Shown one piece after another: positions 16,741-25,307 of a DNA stretch of 64,000 bases; position 1 is the stretch's first letter, and every line of letters begins with the position of its first letter. Under the pieces are notes generated by a model. That model saw nothing but the letters and a program-made list of their open reading frames with translations, was not told the origin of the DNA and searched no databases. Origin of the DNA: Corynebacterium lactis RW2-5. Lineage in GTDB: Bacteria; Actinomycetota; Actinomycetes; Mycobacteriales; Mycobacteriaceae. The stretch spans positions 1,488,001 to 1,552,000 of the forward strand of contig NZ_CP006841.1 of NCBI RefSeq assembly GCF_001274895.1, given 5' to 3'. Made by a program: the position numbers and the translations under genes.

Positions 16741-18351
16741 ATGCCTAGGCACTCGACTGGCGAGAATAACTACCGCGTCGCCAAGGGGCCATTTTTCGTC
16801 GTGATTGCGGTCATTGTCATCGCGGCGGCCATCTTTGCATGGGTTAACCTGCGCAATAGCAATAACGCGAGCATAGACGCGGAGCGCGCCCAGTGTTCTA
16901 AGGGCGACTTCACACTGACTGTGACGACCGACCCCGCGGCCGTCGGCGACGTGCAGAAGCTAGTCCAGGCCTACGGAGAGTCGAAGCCGGTGCTGAAAGA
17001 CTTCTGCATCCGTCCGCAGATTACGGTCTCCGGGTCGCAGGAGGTTGTCGATGCAGTCGCCCGTTCTGCCGGTTCTGCCCCGTCGGATACCGCCGCCAAC
17101 GTACCTGGCGTGTGGGTTCCCGCGGACACCTCCTTCGTCCGCGCGGCCGAGGCTACCGGAAAGATTAAGGTTGAGGATCCGAGCGCGTGGCTGCGTCCGA
17201 TTGAAGGCGGCATTGCTGTGAAGGAGGACCGCGCCAAGGAACTAGAGGGGTCGACCTGGCAGGACTTGGCGAAGCTGCGCATCGCCGCGGCCGGAGGCTC
17301 CGATGCCGCCTTGTCCGCGATGGTCAGCGACGCACTCGGCGGAGGCCCCGAAGCCGCGCGCATGCGCGGCGACGCCGGCGGCAACTATACCTCCAATACC
17401 CTACTGACGCTGCTGACCCAGGACACTCCTGATTTTGACGCAGTGGTGGCGACCGAGCCCATGCTCGCCATGGCCGGTGAGGGCCTCAGCCTGGTCAAGC
17501 CCCAGGACGCTCCTGTGCTCCAGGCTCCAATCATCGCTTTCGGATCGGGCGGCCCCATCGACGAAATGACCGCACGCGCCGCCGAGGACTTCAGCGACTT
17601 CGCCAGCAGTCACGGAGCCGACGGCCCAGCCTTGGACGATTCTGCCCTGTCCGCCGGGGCTGAGGAGAACTTTAAAATCCTCTCCGCGATGAAGACCGAT
17701 CCCTTCGCTCTTCCTCCCGCTCCCGGCCAGCAGGGCCAGCCTGGCGCCGGCTCACCGCAGTCGGCCCAGGCGTCCGCCCCGACCGGGTCCAATCTCCTAC
17801 TTTTCGACGTTTCGGACGGCATCGATGCACCGGCCTTGGTTTCTGCAGCACAGCCCGAGATTGAAGCTGTTACCGCCGCCGGTGAAGGCACTGGTGCCCG
17901 CGTAGCTGTTTGGGACTACTCCATGCGCGGCGAAGCCCCCGAGGGCAATTTGCGGCGGAACGTCGAGTTCATCGAGGGCAATGGTGTCGATGCCAGCAAG
18001 GGGGCTCTCAAAGGCTTGACCAGCGGCGGGCAGCCCTGGATGTGGCCTGCATTGATTCAGGCTTACCAGTACGCCACCGACGCGTTTTCCCCGGACGTTC
18101 CGAATCGGGTTGTAGTTGTCACCCGCGGCGGAGATGAATCCGGTCGACCAGCAGCCGAGGTGCTTGAGGAGCTGCGGACGCTGGTCGACCCGGCCCGCCC
18201 GGTCAAGGTCGACATCGTTGTTCTCCCCGGGGGCAACAGCGCCGATCCTCTTCTTGCCGAGGCAGCTTCGATGACCGGTGGCGCCGTTCACGTTGCGGCG
18301 GACGAGGGCGAGGGGCTGCGCTCGCAAATTGCGGCTGCCATGTCGAGTTAG
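16741..18351 (+). CDS. membrane-anchored extracytoplasmic protein with VWA-like C-terminus
   Basis: 536 aa. One N-terminal transmembrane segment (about 18-35, FFVVIAVIVIAAAIFAWV) with a short basic cytoplasmic end, so the rest lies outside the membrane. Residues about 50-310 resemble a periplasmic substrate-binding fold ('FTLTVTTDPAAVGDVQKLVQAYGE'). After a Pro/Gln/Ser linker (about 325-350) comes a von Willebrand A-like region starting 'SNLLLFDVSDGIDAPALV'. The canonical MIDAS DxSxS is reduced to DVSDG, so metal binding is uncertain. Stand-alone gene, followed by a strong terminator. Role unknown; an envelope role is an inference. Confidence 0.7.
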   Translation: MPRHSTGENNYRVAKGPFFVVIAVIVIAAAIFAWVNLRNSNNASIDAERAQCSKGDFTLTVTTDPAAVGDVQKLVQAYGESKPVLKDFCIRPQITVSGSQEVVDAVARSAGSAPSDTAANVPGVWVPADTSFVRAAEATGKIKVEDPSAWLRPIEGGIAVKEDRAKELEGSTWQDLAKLRIAAAGGSDAALSAMVSDALGGGPEAARMRGDAGGNYTSNTLLTLLTQDTPDFDAVVATEPMLAMAGEGLSLVKPQDAPVLQAPIIAFGSGGPIDEMTARAAEDFSDFASSHGADGPALDDSALSAGAEENFKILSAMKTDPFALPPAPGQQGQPGAGSPQSAQASAPTGSNLLLFDVSDGIDAPALVSAAQPEIEAVTAAGEGTGARVAVWDYSMRGEAPEGNLRRNVEFIEGNGVDASKGALKGLTSGGQPWMWPALIQAYQYATDAFSPDVPNRVVVVTRGGDESGRPAAEVLEELRTLVDPARPVKVDIVVLPGGNSADPLLAEAASMTGGAVHVAADEGEGLRSQIAAAMSS

Positions 18352-18389
18352 TTTCCTGCCGCGGAGGGCAGGTATTCGGAAACTAAATA

Positions 18390-18439
18390 GGCGCTGTGGC
18401 AATGCTTAACTCCCGTCGCATTGCCACAGCGCCTTTTTT
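18390..18439 (+). terminator. strong intrinsic terminator
   Basis: A perfect 16-bp stem (arms 18390-18405 and 18418-18433) with a 12-nt loop is followed by TTTTTT. It ends the VWA-like gene. An A/T run on the left means it may also stop the MerR transcript arriving on the other strand. Confidence 0.9.
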
Positions 18440-18484
18440 GGCGTGTGCCGATAAAACCGCTGAGGGTTAGGCTAGTTGAAGCTC

Positions 18485-19078
18485 TTAGGAAATACGGCGA
18501 CGGCGGCGTTCCGCCAGCTCGTCGACCGGAGCTGCGACATCTGCCCCATCGATGCGCTCCGAGGGGAAGGAAGCAATCGAGCCGGCGAGCTCCTTAAGGA
18601 TGCCTGGAACTGCGATGCCAAATACGCCCTGGCCACCGTTGAGCAGGTCGATGACCTCTTCGTTGGAGCGGCACTGGTAAACCGTGCGGCCGTCGGAAAC
18701 GAGCGTAATGTTAGCGAGGTCATCCACGCCGAGGTCGCGCAGGCGATCGACCGCCAGGCGGATGTTCTGCAGGGAGATGCCTGTATCGAGCAGACCGCGA
18801 ACAATCTTCAGAACGAGGATGTCACGGAAGGAGTACAAGCGCTGCGTGCCGGAGCCCTTAGCGGTGCGAATCGACGGTTCGACAAGCTTGGTACGTGCCC
18901 AGTAGTCGAGCTGGCGGTAAGAGATGCCCGCTACCTGGCATGCGATGGGAACTCGGTAGCCCACCTCTTCGTCAGGGCCCATGTCGAACAGGGATTCCTG
19001 GACGCCGCGCGGCTGATGCTTCTCAGCTGCGTGCAGCTCATTGTCGCCAAAGAGCGAATCGCTGTTGTTGTCGACCAT
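18485..19078 (-). CDS. MerR-family transcriptional regulator (Rv1830-type)
   Basis: 197 aa. A winged helix-turn-helix spans about residues 40-110 (YRVPIACQVAGISYRQLDYW ... 'SGTQRLYSFRDILVLKIVRGLLDTGI'), followed by a short effector region and an Arg-rich end. Position matches the third gene of the GarA-Rv1828-Rv1829-Rv1830 cluster of mycobacteria and its corynebacterial equivalent. ATG 19078 has GGGAG about 8 nt upstream. It has its own promoter region (19079-19270), because a terminator separates it from the DUF151 gene. No Cys or His cluster for metal sensing is evident. Confidence 0.88.
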   Translation of the reverse strand: MVDNNSDSLFGDNELHAAEKHQPRGVQESLFDMGPDEEVGYRVPIACQVAGISYRQLDYWARTKLVEPSIRTAKGSGTQRLYSFRDILVLKIVRGLLDTGISLQNIRLAVDRLRDLGVDDLANITLVSDGRTVYQCRSNEEVIDLLNGGQGVFGIAVPGILKELAGSIASFPSERIDGADVAAPVDELAERRRRRIS

Positions 19079-19184
19079 AAAAATTCTCCCGTGGTAGTTT
19101 CACTGCCGTTATTTATCTTTCGCCAAGGTTAATCGGCTGTCAATACAACAAAGCTCGACACGCCGAAGCCCTAAACCTAAAGTT

Positions 19185-19198
19185 AAAGTTTAAACTTT
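19185..19198. promoter_or_regulatory. perfect palindrome AAAGTTTAAACTTT
   Basis: A 14-bp perfect palindrome about 107 bp upstream of the MerR gene, preceded by a related half-site (AAAGTT, 19179-19184). A TTGACA-like -35 element (19139-19144, minus strand) lies between it and the gene. Plausibly an operator for the adjacent MerR protein; inferred only from position and symmetry. Confidence 0.4.
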
Positions 19199-19272
19199 GG
19201 CTCGACAGTTGCCCCAGTTCACCACAGCTTTTTACAGCTTTAACAATTTTTTCAAAAATCTAGGCCCAACAA

Positions 19273-19293
19273 GAAAACCCCCATTGTGGGGGT
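19273..19293 (-). terminator. intrinsic terminator of the odhI-MerR-DUF151 group
   Basis: On the minus strand a 7-bp stem ACCCCCA/TGGGGGT with a 3-nt loop is followed by TTTTC. It lies about 70 bp past the DUF151 stop and cuts the cluster off from the second MerR gene. Confidence 0.7.
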
Positions 19294-19363
19294 GATTTAT
19301 CTTTATCATGGAAAACATCAACCACAATTCGCCACTGGTTTCACACCAATAACGCGGTCGGGA

Positions 19364-19942
19364 TTAGTTTTCGCTATCTCCAGACTCTCCCGAATCCCGC
19401 GGGTTCCTATCTTCCTCGGGCTTCTGCGCGAAGTAGTCCGCATCGATAGTGTCCAAGAACTCGGCGAACTCCTCTACCGAGGCCTCCATCGAGCTCGCTT
19501 CCTCATCGTCGGTAAGCGAACCGCCGTTAGTGGCGACGAGGCGCGCGGGGACTGCGACCGAGTCGACGACATCCCGCGCGACGTAGAGCGGAATTTCAAG
19601 GAGGTCAGCGATGAGGATGAGATCCGAAGGGCGCATGTCCACCTCGATGTCGCCCTCGAATACGAGAGAAGCGATGAAAACTCCCTCATGAACGCCTGTG
19701 ATCTGCCCGCGGAGAGCGTGTTGGCCGGCGAGCTCGATGCCGTCTACAAAGACCTCGTGCATGCCGGGGCGACGCTGAGAGCTACGCGAGTCCCGCGCTG
19801 CGAAGAGAGCGGCTTCCGCCACACCAATCCAGATGGGGACGATGCGGTTATCTGCTTCGTCATGCAGAAGCAGCACCGGGTCATCCTCTGGAGGGTGCGC
19901 CATCCAGTCCAGGAACTTGACTTCGACGAGGTTTGAACCCAA
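19364..19942 (-). CDS. DUF151 bifunctional-nuclease family protein
   Basis: 192 aa. The DUF151 core is clear: 'DDPVLLLHDEADNRIVPIWIGVAEAAL', 'RPGMHEVFVDGIELAGQHALRGQITGV' and 'IEVDMRPSDLILIADLLEIPLYVARDVVD'. The plant founder has DNase and RNase activity; bacterial members are poorly characterised. The frame starts with TTG 19942, preceded by GGGTAAG and only 3 nt after the MerR stop, so translation coupling is likely. The last 50 residues are acidic and disordered. Equivalent to Rv1829 by synteny. Confidence 0.85.
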   Translation of the reverse strand: MGSNLVEVKFLDWMAHPPEDDPVLLLHDEADNRIVPIWIGVAEAALFAARDSRSSQRRPGMHEVFVDGIELAGQHALRGQITGVHEGVFIASLVFEGDIEVDMRPSDLILIADLLEIPLYVARDVVDSVAVPARLVATNGGSLTDDEEASSMEASVEEFAEFLDTIDADYFAQKPEEDRNPRDSGESGDSEN

Positions 19943-19945
19943 CTT

Positions 19946-20704
19946 CTACTTACCCAGTTCGTTGTTAACCTGGCGCTTGACCAGGGTTCCGTGCAGTGTG
20001 ACCAGCAGCGCAGTCATCTCGCGGCCCATCTCGACGGCCTTCTGCTGGCCGGAGGCAGCGCGGGACTTGCGCATCGGGCTAGCAGCCAGCGCGACCAGAT
20101 CGGCTTCACGAGTGGCTGCTGTTCGGACCGTCTTCAGATGACGGGCATCCAGACCGAACTCGGAGAGCTTCACCGCGGTCTCGGCGACCAGCAGGTCATC
20201 GCCGTCGAACATGTCCATCGTGTCCGGGGTCAAAAGCCCAACACGAACCAGCTCCGAGACGAAGTCCACCGCGCAGCCGGCGCGCTCCGCCAGCTCAGCG
20301 CGTGAAAGAGAAACGACAGCGGCCTCGCGGAACTGATCCGCGGTGACCAGCGGCGTAACCGATGCCAGGCCATCGCCCGCGGCATTACCCGCATCAATTT
20401 CGTCGAGCTGCTCCTTGATGACCTTCAGCGGCAGGTAATTATCGCGTTGAACAGTCAGGATATAGCGCAGCCGGTCGATATCCGACTGGCTGTAGCGGCG
20501 GTAGCCCGAAGAACTGCGAGACGGGCACAGCAGCCCCTCCGACTCTAGGAAGCGAATCTTCGACAGCGTGACATCCGGAAACTCAACCTTGACTTCCTTC
20601 AGCACAGCGCCGATGGTCTTCTTCTTACCCGTCGAACGCACCTGCGGTGCTGCGCTTGCCGACGCAGTCACCTGCGTCATCGCGGATTCGTGTACTGCTG
20701 CCAC
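19946..20704 (-). CDS. MerR-family transcriptional regulator (Rv1828-type)
   Basis: About 252 aa. Winged HTH 'KKKTIGAVLKEVKVEFPDVTLSKIRFLESEGLLCPSRSSSGYRRYSQSDIDRLRYIL' followed by a long alpha-helical effector region. In mycobacteria the Rv1828 family binds palindromic promoter DNA as a dimer. The frame is open to 20770, but GTG 20704 (VAAVHES) has AGAAGG about 10 nt upstream; ATG 20680 is the other option. First gene after odhI in the cluster. Confidence 0.88.
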   Translation of the reverse strand: MAAVHESAMTQVTASASAAPQVRSTGKKKTIGAVLKEVKVEFPDVTLSKIRFLESEGLLCPSRSSSGYRRYSQSDIDRLRYILTVQRDNYLPLKVIKEQLDEIDAGNAAGDGLASVTPLVTADQFREAAVVSLSRAELAERAGCAVDFVSELVRVGLLTPDTMDMFDGDDLLVAETAVKLSEFGLDARHLKTVRTAATREADLVALAASPMRKSRAASGQQKAVEMGREMTALLVTLHGTLVKRQVNNELGK

Positions 20705-20830
20705 TGTGTGAACGCCTTCTCGTAAAAATGTACGGGTACCGGGGCTTTTCCGAAGCCCGCTACCCGCCAATAATTTTCTGGGCCGGGGCCGTTGTCTAGT
20801 AAAACACCCCCGGCGACTAGATACTAGTGC

Positions 20831-21256
20831 TTACCTACCGATGAGGAATACGAGGCGGAACTTACCGACCTGAACCTCGTCACCATTAGAGAGAACTGCG
20901 GAGTTCTTCGGCTCACGGTTAACGTAGGTGCCGTTGAGCGATCCCACGTCGACGACCTCAAACTGATCGCCGTCCTTGCGGAACTCCGCGTGACGACGGG
21001 ACACGGTGACATCGTCGAGGAAGATGTCGCTGTCCGGGTGACGACCAGCCGTGGTAACAGCCTGGTCCAGCAGGAAACGGGAACCAGCGTTCGGTCCACG
21101 CTTAACAACGAGAAGAGCAGAGCCGGACGGCAGCCCCTCAACACCGGAGACAGCAGAGTCCTGACCTGCGCCGGATTCCATCTCCTTCAGCAAATCAGCA
21201 CGGAAGACCGAGGTGGTCTCGACCGATGCCTCTGGCTGGCCGTTGTTGTTAGTCAT
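20831..21256 (-). CDS. odhI: FHA-domain inhibitor of 2-oxoglutarate dehydrogenase
   Basis: 141 aa. In its unphosphorylated form OdhI/GarA binds the E1 subunit OdhA and blocks 2-oxoglutarate dehydrogenase; phosphorylation by PknG and related kinases at the N-terminal threonines relieves this. The phospho-motif VETTSVFRADLLKEME is present with Thr14 and Thr15 at the known positions. The FHA domain runs about 50-137 (TTAGRHPDSDIFLDDVTVSR, 'VDVGSLNGTYVN'). It therefore sets flux between the TCA cycle and glutamate. GGAGG precedes ATG 21256. No PknG gene is in the window. Confidence 0.97.
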   Translation of the reverse strand: MTNNNGQPEASVETTSVFRADLLKEMESGAGQDSAVSGVEGLPSGSALLVVKRGPNAGSRFLLDQAVTTAGRHPDSDIFLDDVTVSRRHAEFRKDGDQFEVVDVGSLNGTYVNREPKNSAVLSNGDEVQVGKFRLVFLIGR

Positions 21257-21272
21257 AACTTTCCCTCCGGAT

Positions 21273-21302
21273 AATCTAGGGCGATTTCCTGTTACTTGTT
21301 AA
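21273..21302 (-). promoter_or_regulatory. predicted promoter of odhI
   Basis: Minus strand: -35 TTAACA (21297-21302), 18-bp spacer, -10 TAGATT (21273-21278), then a short leader with a GGAGGGA ribosome-binding site before ATG 21256. Fits a SigA-type promoter. Confidence 0.5.
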
Positions 21303-21512
21303 ATAATAGCGCCCCGCCGAGCCCTTGTGTTGCCGAGTGCTCAAATCTGGCACCTTCAGCACATGTGACTGGCATTGGGTCGCGCTATCGGTGATATGCG
21401 CAAATGCAATGTCCGCACTTCCGTGAACTGGGACTTCCGCAGGGCATTAGCAGTTGTAAAAATAATCAAACTGTTATCTGCCGGGTCACCCAGTTCGGGT
21501 CACCCAACCGGA

Positions 21513-23792
21513 TCACCTAAACAGTGCTGCCACCGATCCGACTACGGAGCCGGAACCGCTGGCGAGCGGGTTGTCGTTGACCATGTACGTCCAGGTGGAG
21601 CTGGGGCGTGCGAGGCCGGCGTCGGCAAGCTGGGCCCCTGTCTCATCGATGGTGACCTCTTTAAAGGTGCCCACGGAGGCGTCGACAGCCTCGTTGACCA
21701 GTTGTTTGAAAGCCCCAATGGCGGCGCGGTGGAACTCGTCGATTGGGCTCTCCTTGGCCAGCGCGCGCAGGTGAATGGACTCGCGCAGGTCGTTGAGGTC
21801 GGCCAAATGGTCGGACCAGCCTCGGTCGAGGTGGAAGAGCATAATCTCGCGGGCGGCGCGTTCGGCGGCGTCCTTGCTAACGGAACTCGCCACCTCTTCC
21901 GCGCGGGCCGACGCGCGCGACGACAGCTCCTGCCACGCAGCATCGGTAGTCAGCAGCTTCTCGCGTCGCTCGTCGAGTATCTCCCGCTGATCGCCAATTA
22001 GCTTGTTGTACTTCCACGTCGTCGCGTGGATGGACAACATGGTCGCCTCGGTGACGCGCTGCGCCCGGTCGATGAACTGGTGGGCCTTCTTATCATGGAC
22101 GCGACCATCGTCGTCCGGTTGGACACTCAGTGCCTCGCCAGCGGCCCCCTCGGCAATTACCGGGTCGTCCAATGCCACGAAGAACACCGAAGAGCCGGGG
22201 TCACCCTGACGCCCGGCGCGACCGCGCAGCTGATTGTCCAGGCGGTCCGTGCGATGCTTGCCCAGGCCGATGACACAAAGCCCTCCCCGCTCGACGACCT
22301 CATCGCGCTGGGATTCGTCGGCGCCGCCCAAGCGAATGTCGGTGCCTCGCCCGGCCATCTGGGTGGACACGGTGACGTGCCCCAGTGCGCCGGCGTCGGC
22401 GATGATTTCCGCCTCGGCCTCGTCGTTCTTCGCGTTGAGCACGGCCGATTCCACGCCGCGCAGCACCAGGGCATCGGCCAGCTGCTCCGACTCCGCGACG
22501 TCGCGCGTGCCAATCAGGATGGGGCGGCCGGTCTGGTTCAGTGCCACGACCTCGTCCACAAGCGCCTCTAGGGCGTCTGCGGTGGTTGCGTAGATGCGAT
22601 CGGGTTCGTCTTCACGAATACAGGGCACGTTCGGCTCAATCACGGAGACGTGAAGGCCGTAGAACTCGCGGAACTGGTCGCCCGCGGATGTCGCCGTGCC
22701 GGTCATGCCCGCCACGATGTCGTAGCGCCCGACCAGCTGCTGGATCGTCATGGAGTCCAGGATGCGGCCGCCTTCGGACACCTGCAGCCCCTCCTTCGCT
22801 TCGACTGCCGCCTGGAGACCGTCGGGCCAGCGCTGTAGCTCCGCGACGCGGCCGCGGGAGGCGTCAATCAGCGCGACCTTGCCGTCGCGGACGATGTAGT
22901 CGACGTCACGCTGCAGCAGCTCGTGGGCGTGCAGCGCCACATTGACCTGCACCAGCGTCGTGCCGATGTGCCCTTCGTCGTATAGCGATTCGATTCCCAG
23001 CAGTCGCTCCACTCGCGCGGATCCGCGGTCGGTGAGGAATACGTTCCGGCGCCCCTCGTCGACCGTGTAGTCCTCCCCCGCGCGCAGATGCCGCACCACA
23101 TCCGTAATCTGCCCCGTGGGGGCCTTGCCCGGTTCGCTGCCCGCGAGCACGAGTGGGACCAGGGCTTCGTCGACAAGCACGGAGTCGGCCTCGTCGATGA
23201 TGGCAACGCCCGCCGGCGCCTGCACCCGGTCTGCGATGCTCGGCGCGCAGCGGTCGCGCAGCACGTCGAAGCCCAGCTCGTTGACCGCGGCAAACACCAC
23301 ATCAGCTGCATACGCTTGCCGACGCTGATCCGGGCTATCCTGTGGAGCAATCGCCGCAGCAGTAGCGCCGAGGAATGTGAAAATCGGGCCCATCCAGGCT
23401 GCGTCTCGACCGGCAAGGTAAGAGTTGACGGTCACGGAGTGCACGCGGTGCCCGCGCAGTACGAAACCGGCGGCGGCCAAGGCACCTGACAGCGTTTTGC
23501 CCTCACCTGTCGCCATCTGGACGACATCGCCCTCTAACAGCCGCAGCGCGCCTTGGAGCTGCACGTCGAAGGGGCGCATACCGATGGCGCGAGAGGACAC
23601 CTCGCGAAGCGACGCCAGCAGCTCCGGGGCGTTGTCCTTATGTTCGCGGGCGTAGGCGACCAGGTCGGCGTCGGAAAGCGAAGTGAGCTTTGGTTCGAGC
23701 TCCGCGGCCTGCGTGACCAGGCCGACACTGCGTTTCTGGTCGCGCCCTTGCTTTCCGCCGAGGGCCTTCCAGAACCAATTCATGCCAGCCAT
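21513..23792 (-). CDS. secA2: accessory preprotein translocase ATPase SecA2
   Basis: 759 aa, shorter than housekeeping SecA1 (about 840-950 aa) and without a C-terminal zinc-binding Cys/His tail, which is typical of SecA2. Motifs: Walker A QMATGEGKT, DEAD-type IIDEADSVLVDEA, 'GMTGTA', STQMAGRGTDIRLGG and GRAGRQGDPGSS. It drives export of a subset of proteins through SecYEG in mycobacteria and corynebacteria. The start may be ATG 23783 (MNWFWKA). It lies next to odhI, in the same order as the mycobacterial secA2-garA region. Confidence 0.95.
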   Translation of the reverse strand: MAGMNWFWKALGGKQGRDQKRSVGLVTQAAELEPKLTSLSDADLVAYAREHKDNAPELLASLREVSSRAIGMRPFDVQLQGALRLLEGDVVQMATGEGKTLSGALAAAGFVLRGHRVHSVTVNSYLAGRDAAWMGPIFTFLGATAAAIAPQDSPDQRRQAYAADVVFAAVNELGFDVLRDRCAPSIADRVQAPAGVAIIDEADSVLVDEALVPLVLAGSEPGKAPTGQITDVVRHLRAGEDYTVDEGRRNVFLTDRGSARVERLLGIESLYDEGHIGTTLVQVNVALHAHELLQRDVDYIVRDGKVALIDASRGRVAELQRWPDGLQAAVEAKEGLQVSEGGRILDSMTIQQLVGRYDIVAGMTGTATSAGDQFREFYGLHVSVIEPNVPCIREDEPDRIYATTADALEALVDEVVALNQTGRPILIGTRDVAESEQLADALVLRGVESAVLNAKNDEAEAEIIADAGALGHVTVSTQMAGRGTDIRLGGADESQRDEVVERGGLCVIGLGKHRTDRLDNQLRGRAGRQGDPGSSVFFVALDDPVIAEGAAGEALSVQPDDDGRVHDKKAHQFIDRAQRVTEATMLSIHATTWKYNKLIGDQREILDERREKLLTTDAAWQELSSRASARAEEVASSVSKDAAERAAREIMLFHLDRGWSDHLADLNDLRESIHLRALAKESPIDEFHRAAIGAFKQLVNEAVDASVGTFKEVTIDETGAQLADAGLARPSSTWTYMVNDNPLASGSGSVVGSVAALFR

Positions 23793-23959
23793 TTTCTACC
23801 TTTCCATTACAAGCGCGTAGTGGGCGACCACTCGCTCAAGCCTAATCAATAATCACCCTAACGGGTGCTTTTCACAGTGTTCGCCCGCGCTGACAGCGGC
23901 GGTTTGCGACAATGAAACCTCACGTGAAACGACCGCTTTCAGAAGGGAATACCCGTTCC

Positions 23960-24433
23960 ATGACCATCGAGTTCATCCCCACCGCCGATCTTGTCGATGA
24001 AATCGGCGCCGATGTGCGCTCCTGCGACACCCAGTTCCGCAACCTCGGCGGCCGGGTGGAGTTCTGCGGAAAGATCTCCACGGTCAAGTGTTTCCAGGAC
24101 AACGCGCTTTTAAAGAAGGTCCTCTCCGAGCCTTCCGACGGCGGCGTCCTGGTCATCGACGGCGACGCCTCCGTGCACACGGCGCTGGTAGGCGACGTTA
24201 TCGCGGGGCTCGGTAAGGACAACGGTTGGGCCGGAGTGGTCGTCAACGGCGCGATTCGTGACTCCAAGCTGATTGGCGAGATGGAGTTCGGCTGCAAGGC
24301 GCTGGGCACGAACCCCCGCAAGTCCACCAAGACCGGCGAGGGCGAGCGCGATGTCGTCGTCTCTTTCGGCGGCATCGACTTCGTCCCCGGCGAGACCCTG
24401 TACGCGGACTCCGACGGAATCGTGGTGCGCTAG
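23960..24433 (+). CDS. rraA: RraA family protein (RNase E regulator / HMG aldolase-like)
   Basis: 157 aa from ATG 23960, which has AGAAGGGAA upstream; the in-frame upstream ATG at 23912 is rejected. Motifs: '[24 protein letters not shown]', '[14 protein letters not shown]' and '[17 protein letters not shown]'. The Gly/Arg/Asp arrangement GAIRDS...D is the site of the RraA/HMG-aldolase fold, so the protein may be a class II 4-hydroxy-4-methyl-2-oxoglutarate/oxaloacetate-type lyase or a ribonuclease E inhibitor. Sequence alone does not separate these. Convergent with sodC, 6 bp between stops. Confidence 0.88.
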   Translation: MTIEFIPTADLVDEIGADVRSCDTQFRNLGGRVEFCGKISTVKCFQDNALLKKVLSEPSDGGVLVIDGDASVHTALVGDVIAGLGKDNGWAGVVVNGAIRDSKLIGEMEFGCKALGTNPRKSTKTGEGERDVVVSFGGIDFVPGETLYADSDGIVVR

Positions 24434-24439
24434 GAGCTA

Positions 24440-25189
24440 CTAGCGCTGGATGATGCCGCAGGCCACACGGCTGCCCGCATCGCCCGTGGACAGCGTGTCC
24501 TTATCCGGACCCTCGGGCGCGTAACGCTCAGGGATATTGGCGTGATTATCAGCGTCCTCGTGAATGATCAAGGATGTTCCCTCGCCCGCGAAGAGGCCGT
24601 CCTTGGTCAGACGATCTGTAGTCACGGTCATGTGGGCCGTGCCATCCTCGCCGACGAGCAGCGAGGGCAGGTCGCCGCTAGCGGGCGTACCGTGGCTGTG
24701 GCTGTGGCCGTTGCTGTGGCCGTCGGCAGGCATACCCTGGCCATCAAGGTGCAGGTGACCACCGGCGCTTAAAAAGTCACCCTTCTTTTCCGGCTTGCCC
24801 GGCGCGGAGCTGTCTGCCTCGCATTTAGCGACATTGTGTACGTGGAATCCGTGGAAGCCCGGCGTCAAGTTCTTCGCGTCAACGGTGATAGTCATCTCCT
24901 TGCCCTCACCCGGCGCGAACGTCGCGGTTCCGACCTCGCCGCCGTTGGCATCCTTCAGCGCGGCGGTGGCAATTGTTTCGCTTGCCGACGACTCCCCGGT
25001 CATCGCCGTCTTCGTCTCCTGAGCGGCGTCATTGCCTGTCGAACAGGCAGCGAGCAGCGCCACCGGGACAGCCGCAACTGCGACTGCTGCGGTGGCTACT
25101 TTATTGGTCACTGCGCGGCGGCCGAAGATTGTGCGCGCCTGGTGTTGCGCGTGTTGCTGTTGCTGCATGTGTTGCTGCTGTGCGAACAT
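24440..25189 (-). CDS. sodC: Cu-Zn superoxide dismutase lipoprotein
   Basis: 249 aa from ATG 25189 (MFAQQQH), chosen because GGGGGAGAGG lies just upstream; a longer frame to 25225 has no such site. After a Gln/His-rich cytoplasmic end comes a signal sequence with lipobox LLAACS. The SOD fold has the copper and zinc ligand motifs [37 protein letters not shown] and the C-terminal GSRVACGI. A loop [12 protein letters not shown] carries extra histidines and may chelate metal. It destroys extracellular superoxide at the cell surface. The His-loop codons form a hexamer-like run that could slip. Confidence 0.93.
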   Translation of the reverse strand: MFAQQQHMQQQQHAQHQARTIFGRRAVTNKVATAAVAVAAVPVALLAACSTGNDAAQETKTAMTGESSASETIATAALKDANGGEVGTATFAPGEGKEMTITVDAKNLTPGFHGFHVHNVAKCEADSSAPGKPEKKGDFLSAGGHLHLDGQGMPADGHSNGHSHSHGTPASGDLPSLLVGEDGTAHMTVTTDRLTKDGLFAGEGTSLIIHEDADNHANIPERYAPEGPDKDTLSTGDAGSRVACGIIQR

Positions 25190-25267
25190 CTCGCCTCTCC
25201 CCCGGTCCGGGTTCTTCGCTGGCATTACTTCCCTACTTTCGTGGTCGTTGTTGCTGGTCTTTCGCTG

Positions 25268-25307
25268 GACTCTCGCTATTTCGCGCTATGTTGCGCTACT
25301 TTGCGCT
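25268..25307. repeat. four 10-bp phased repeats upstream of sodC
   Basis: Units ending in CGCT recur exactly every 10 bp (ATTTCGCGCT, ATGTTGCGCT, ACTTTGCGCT, with a weaker first unit). They lie 80-120 bp before the sodC start and run into the last codons of the DM13 gene. One helical turn per unit would put bound protein on one face of the DNA. Confidence 0.55.
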
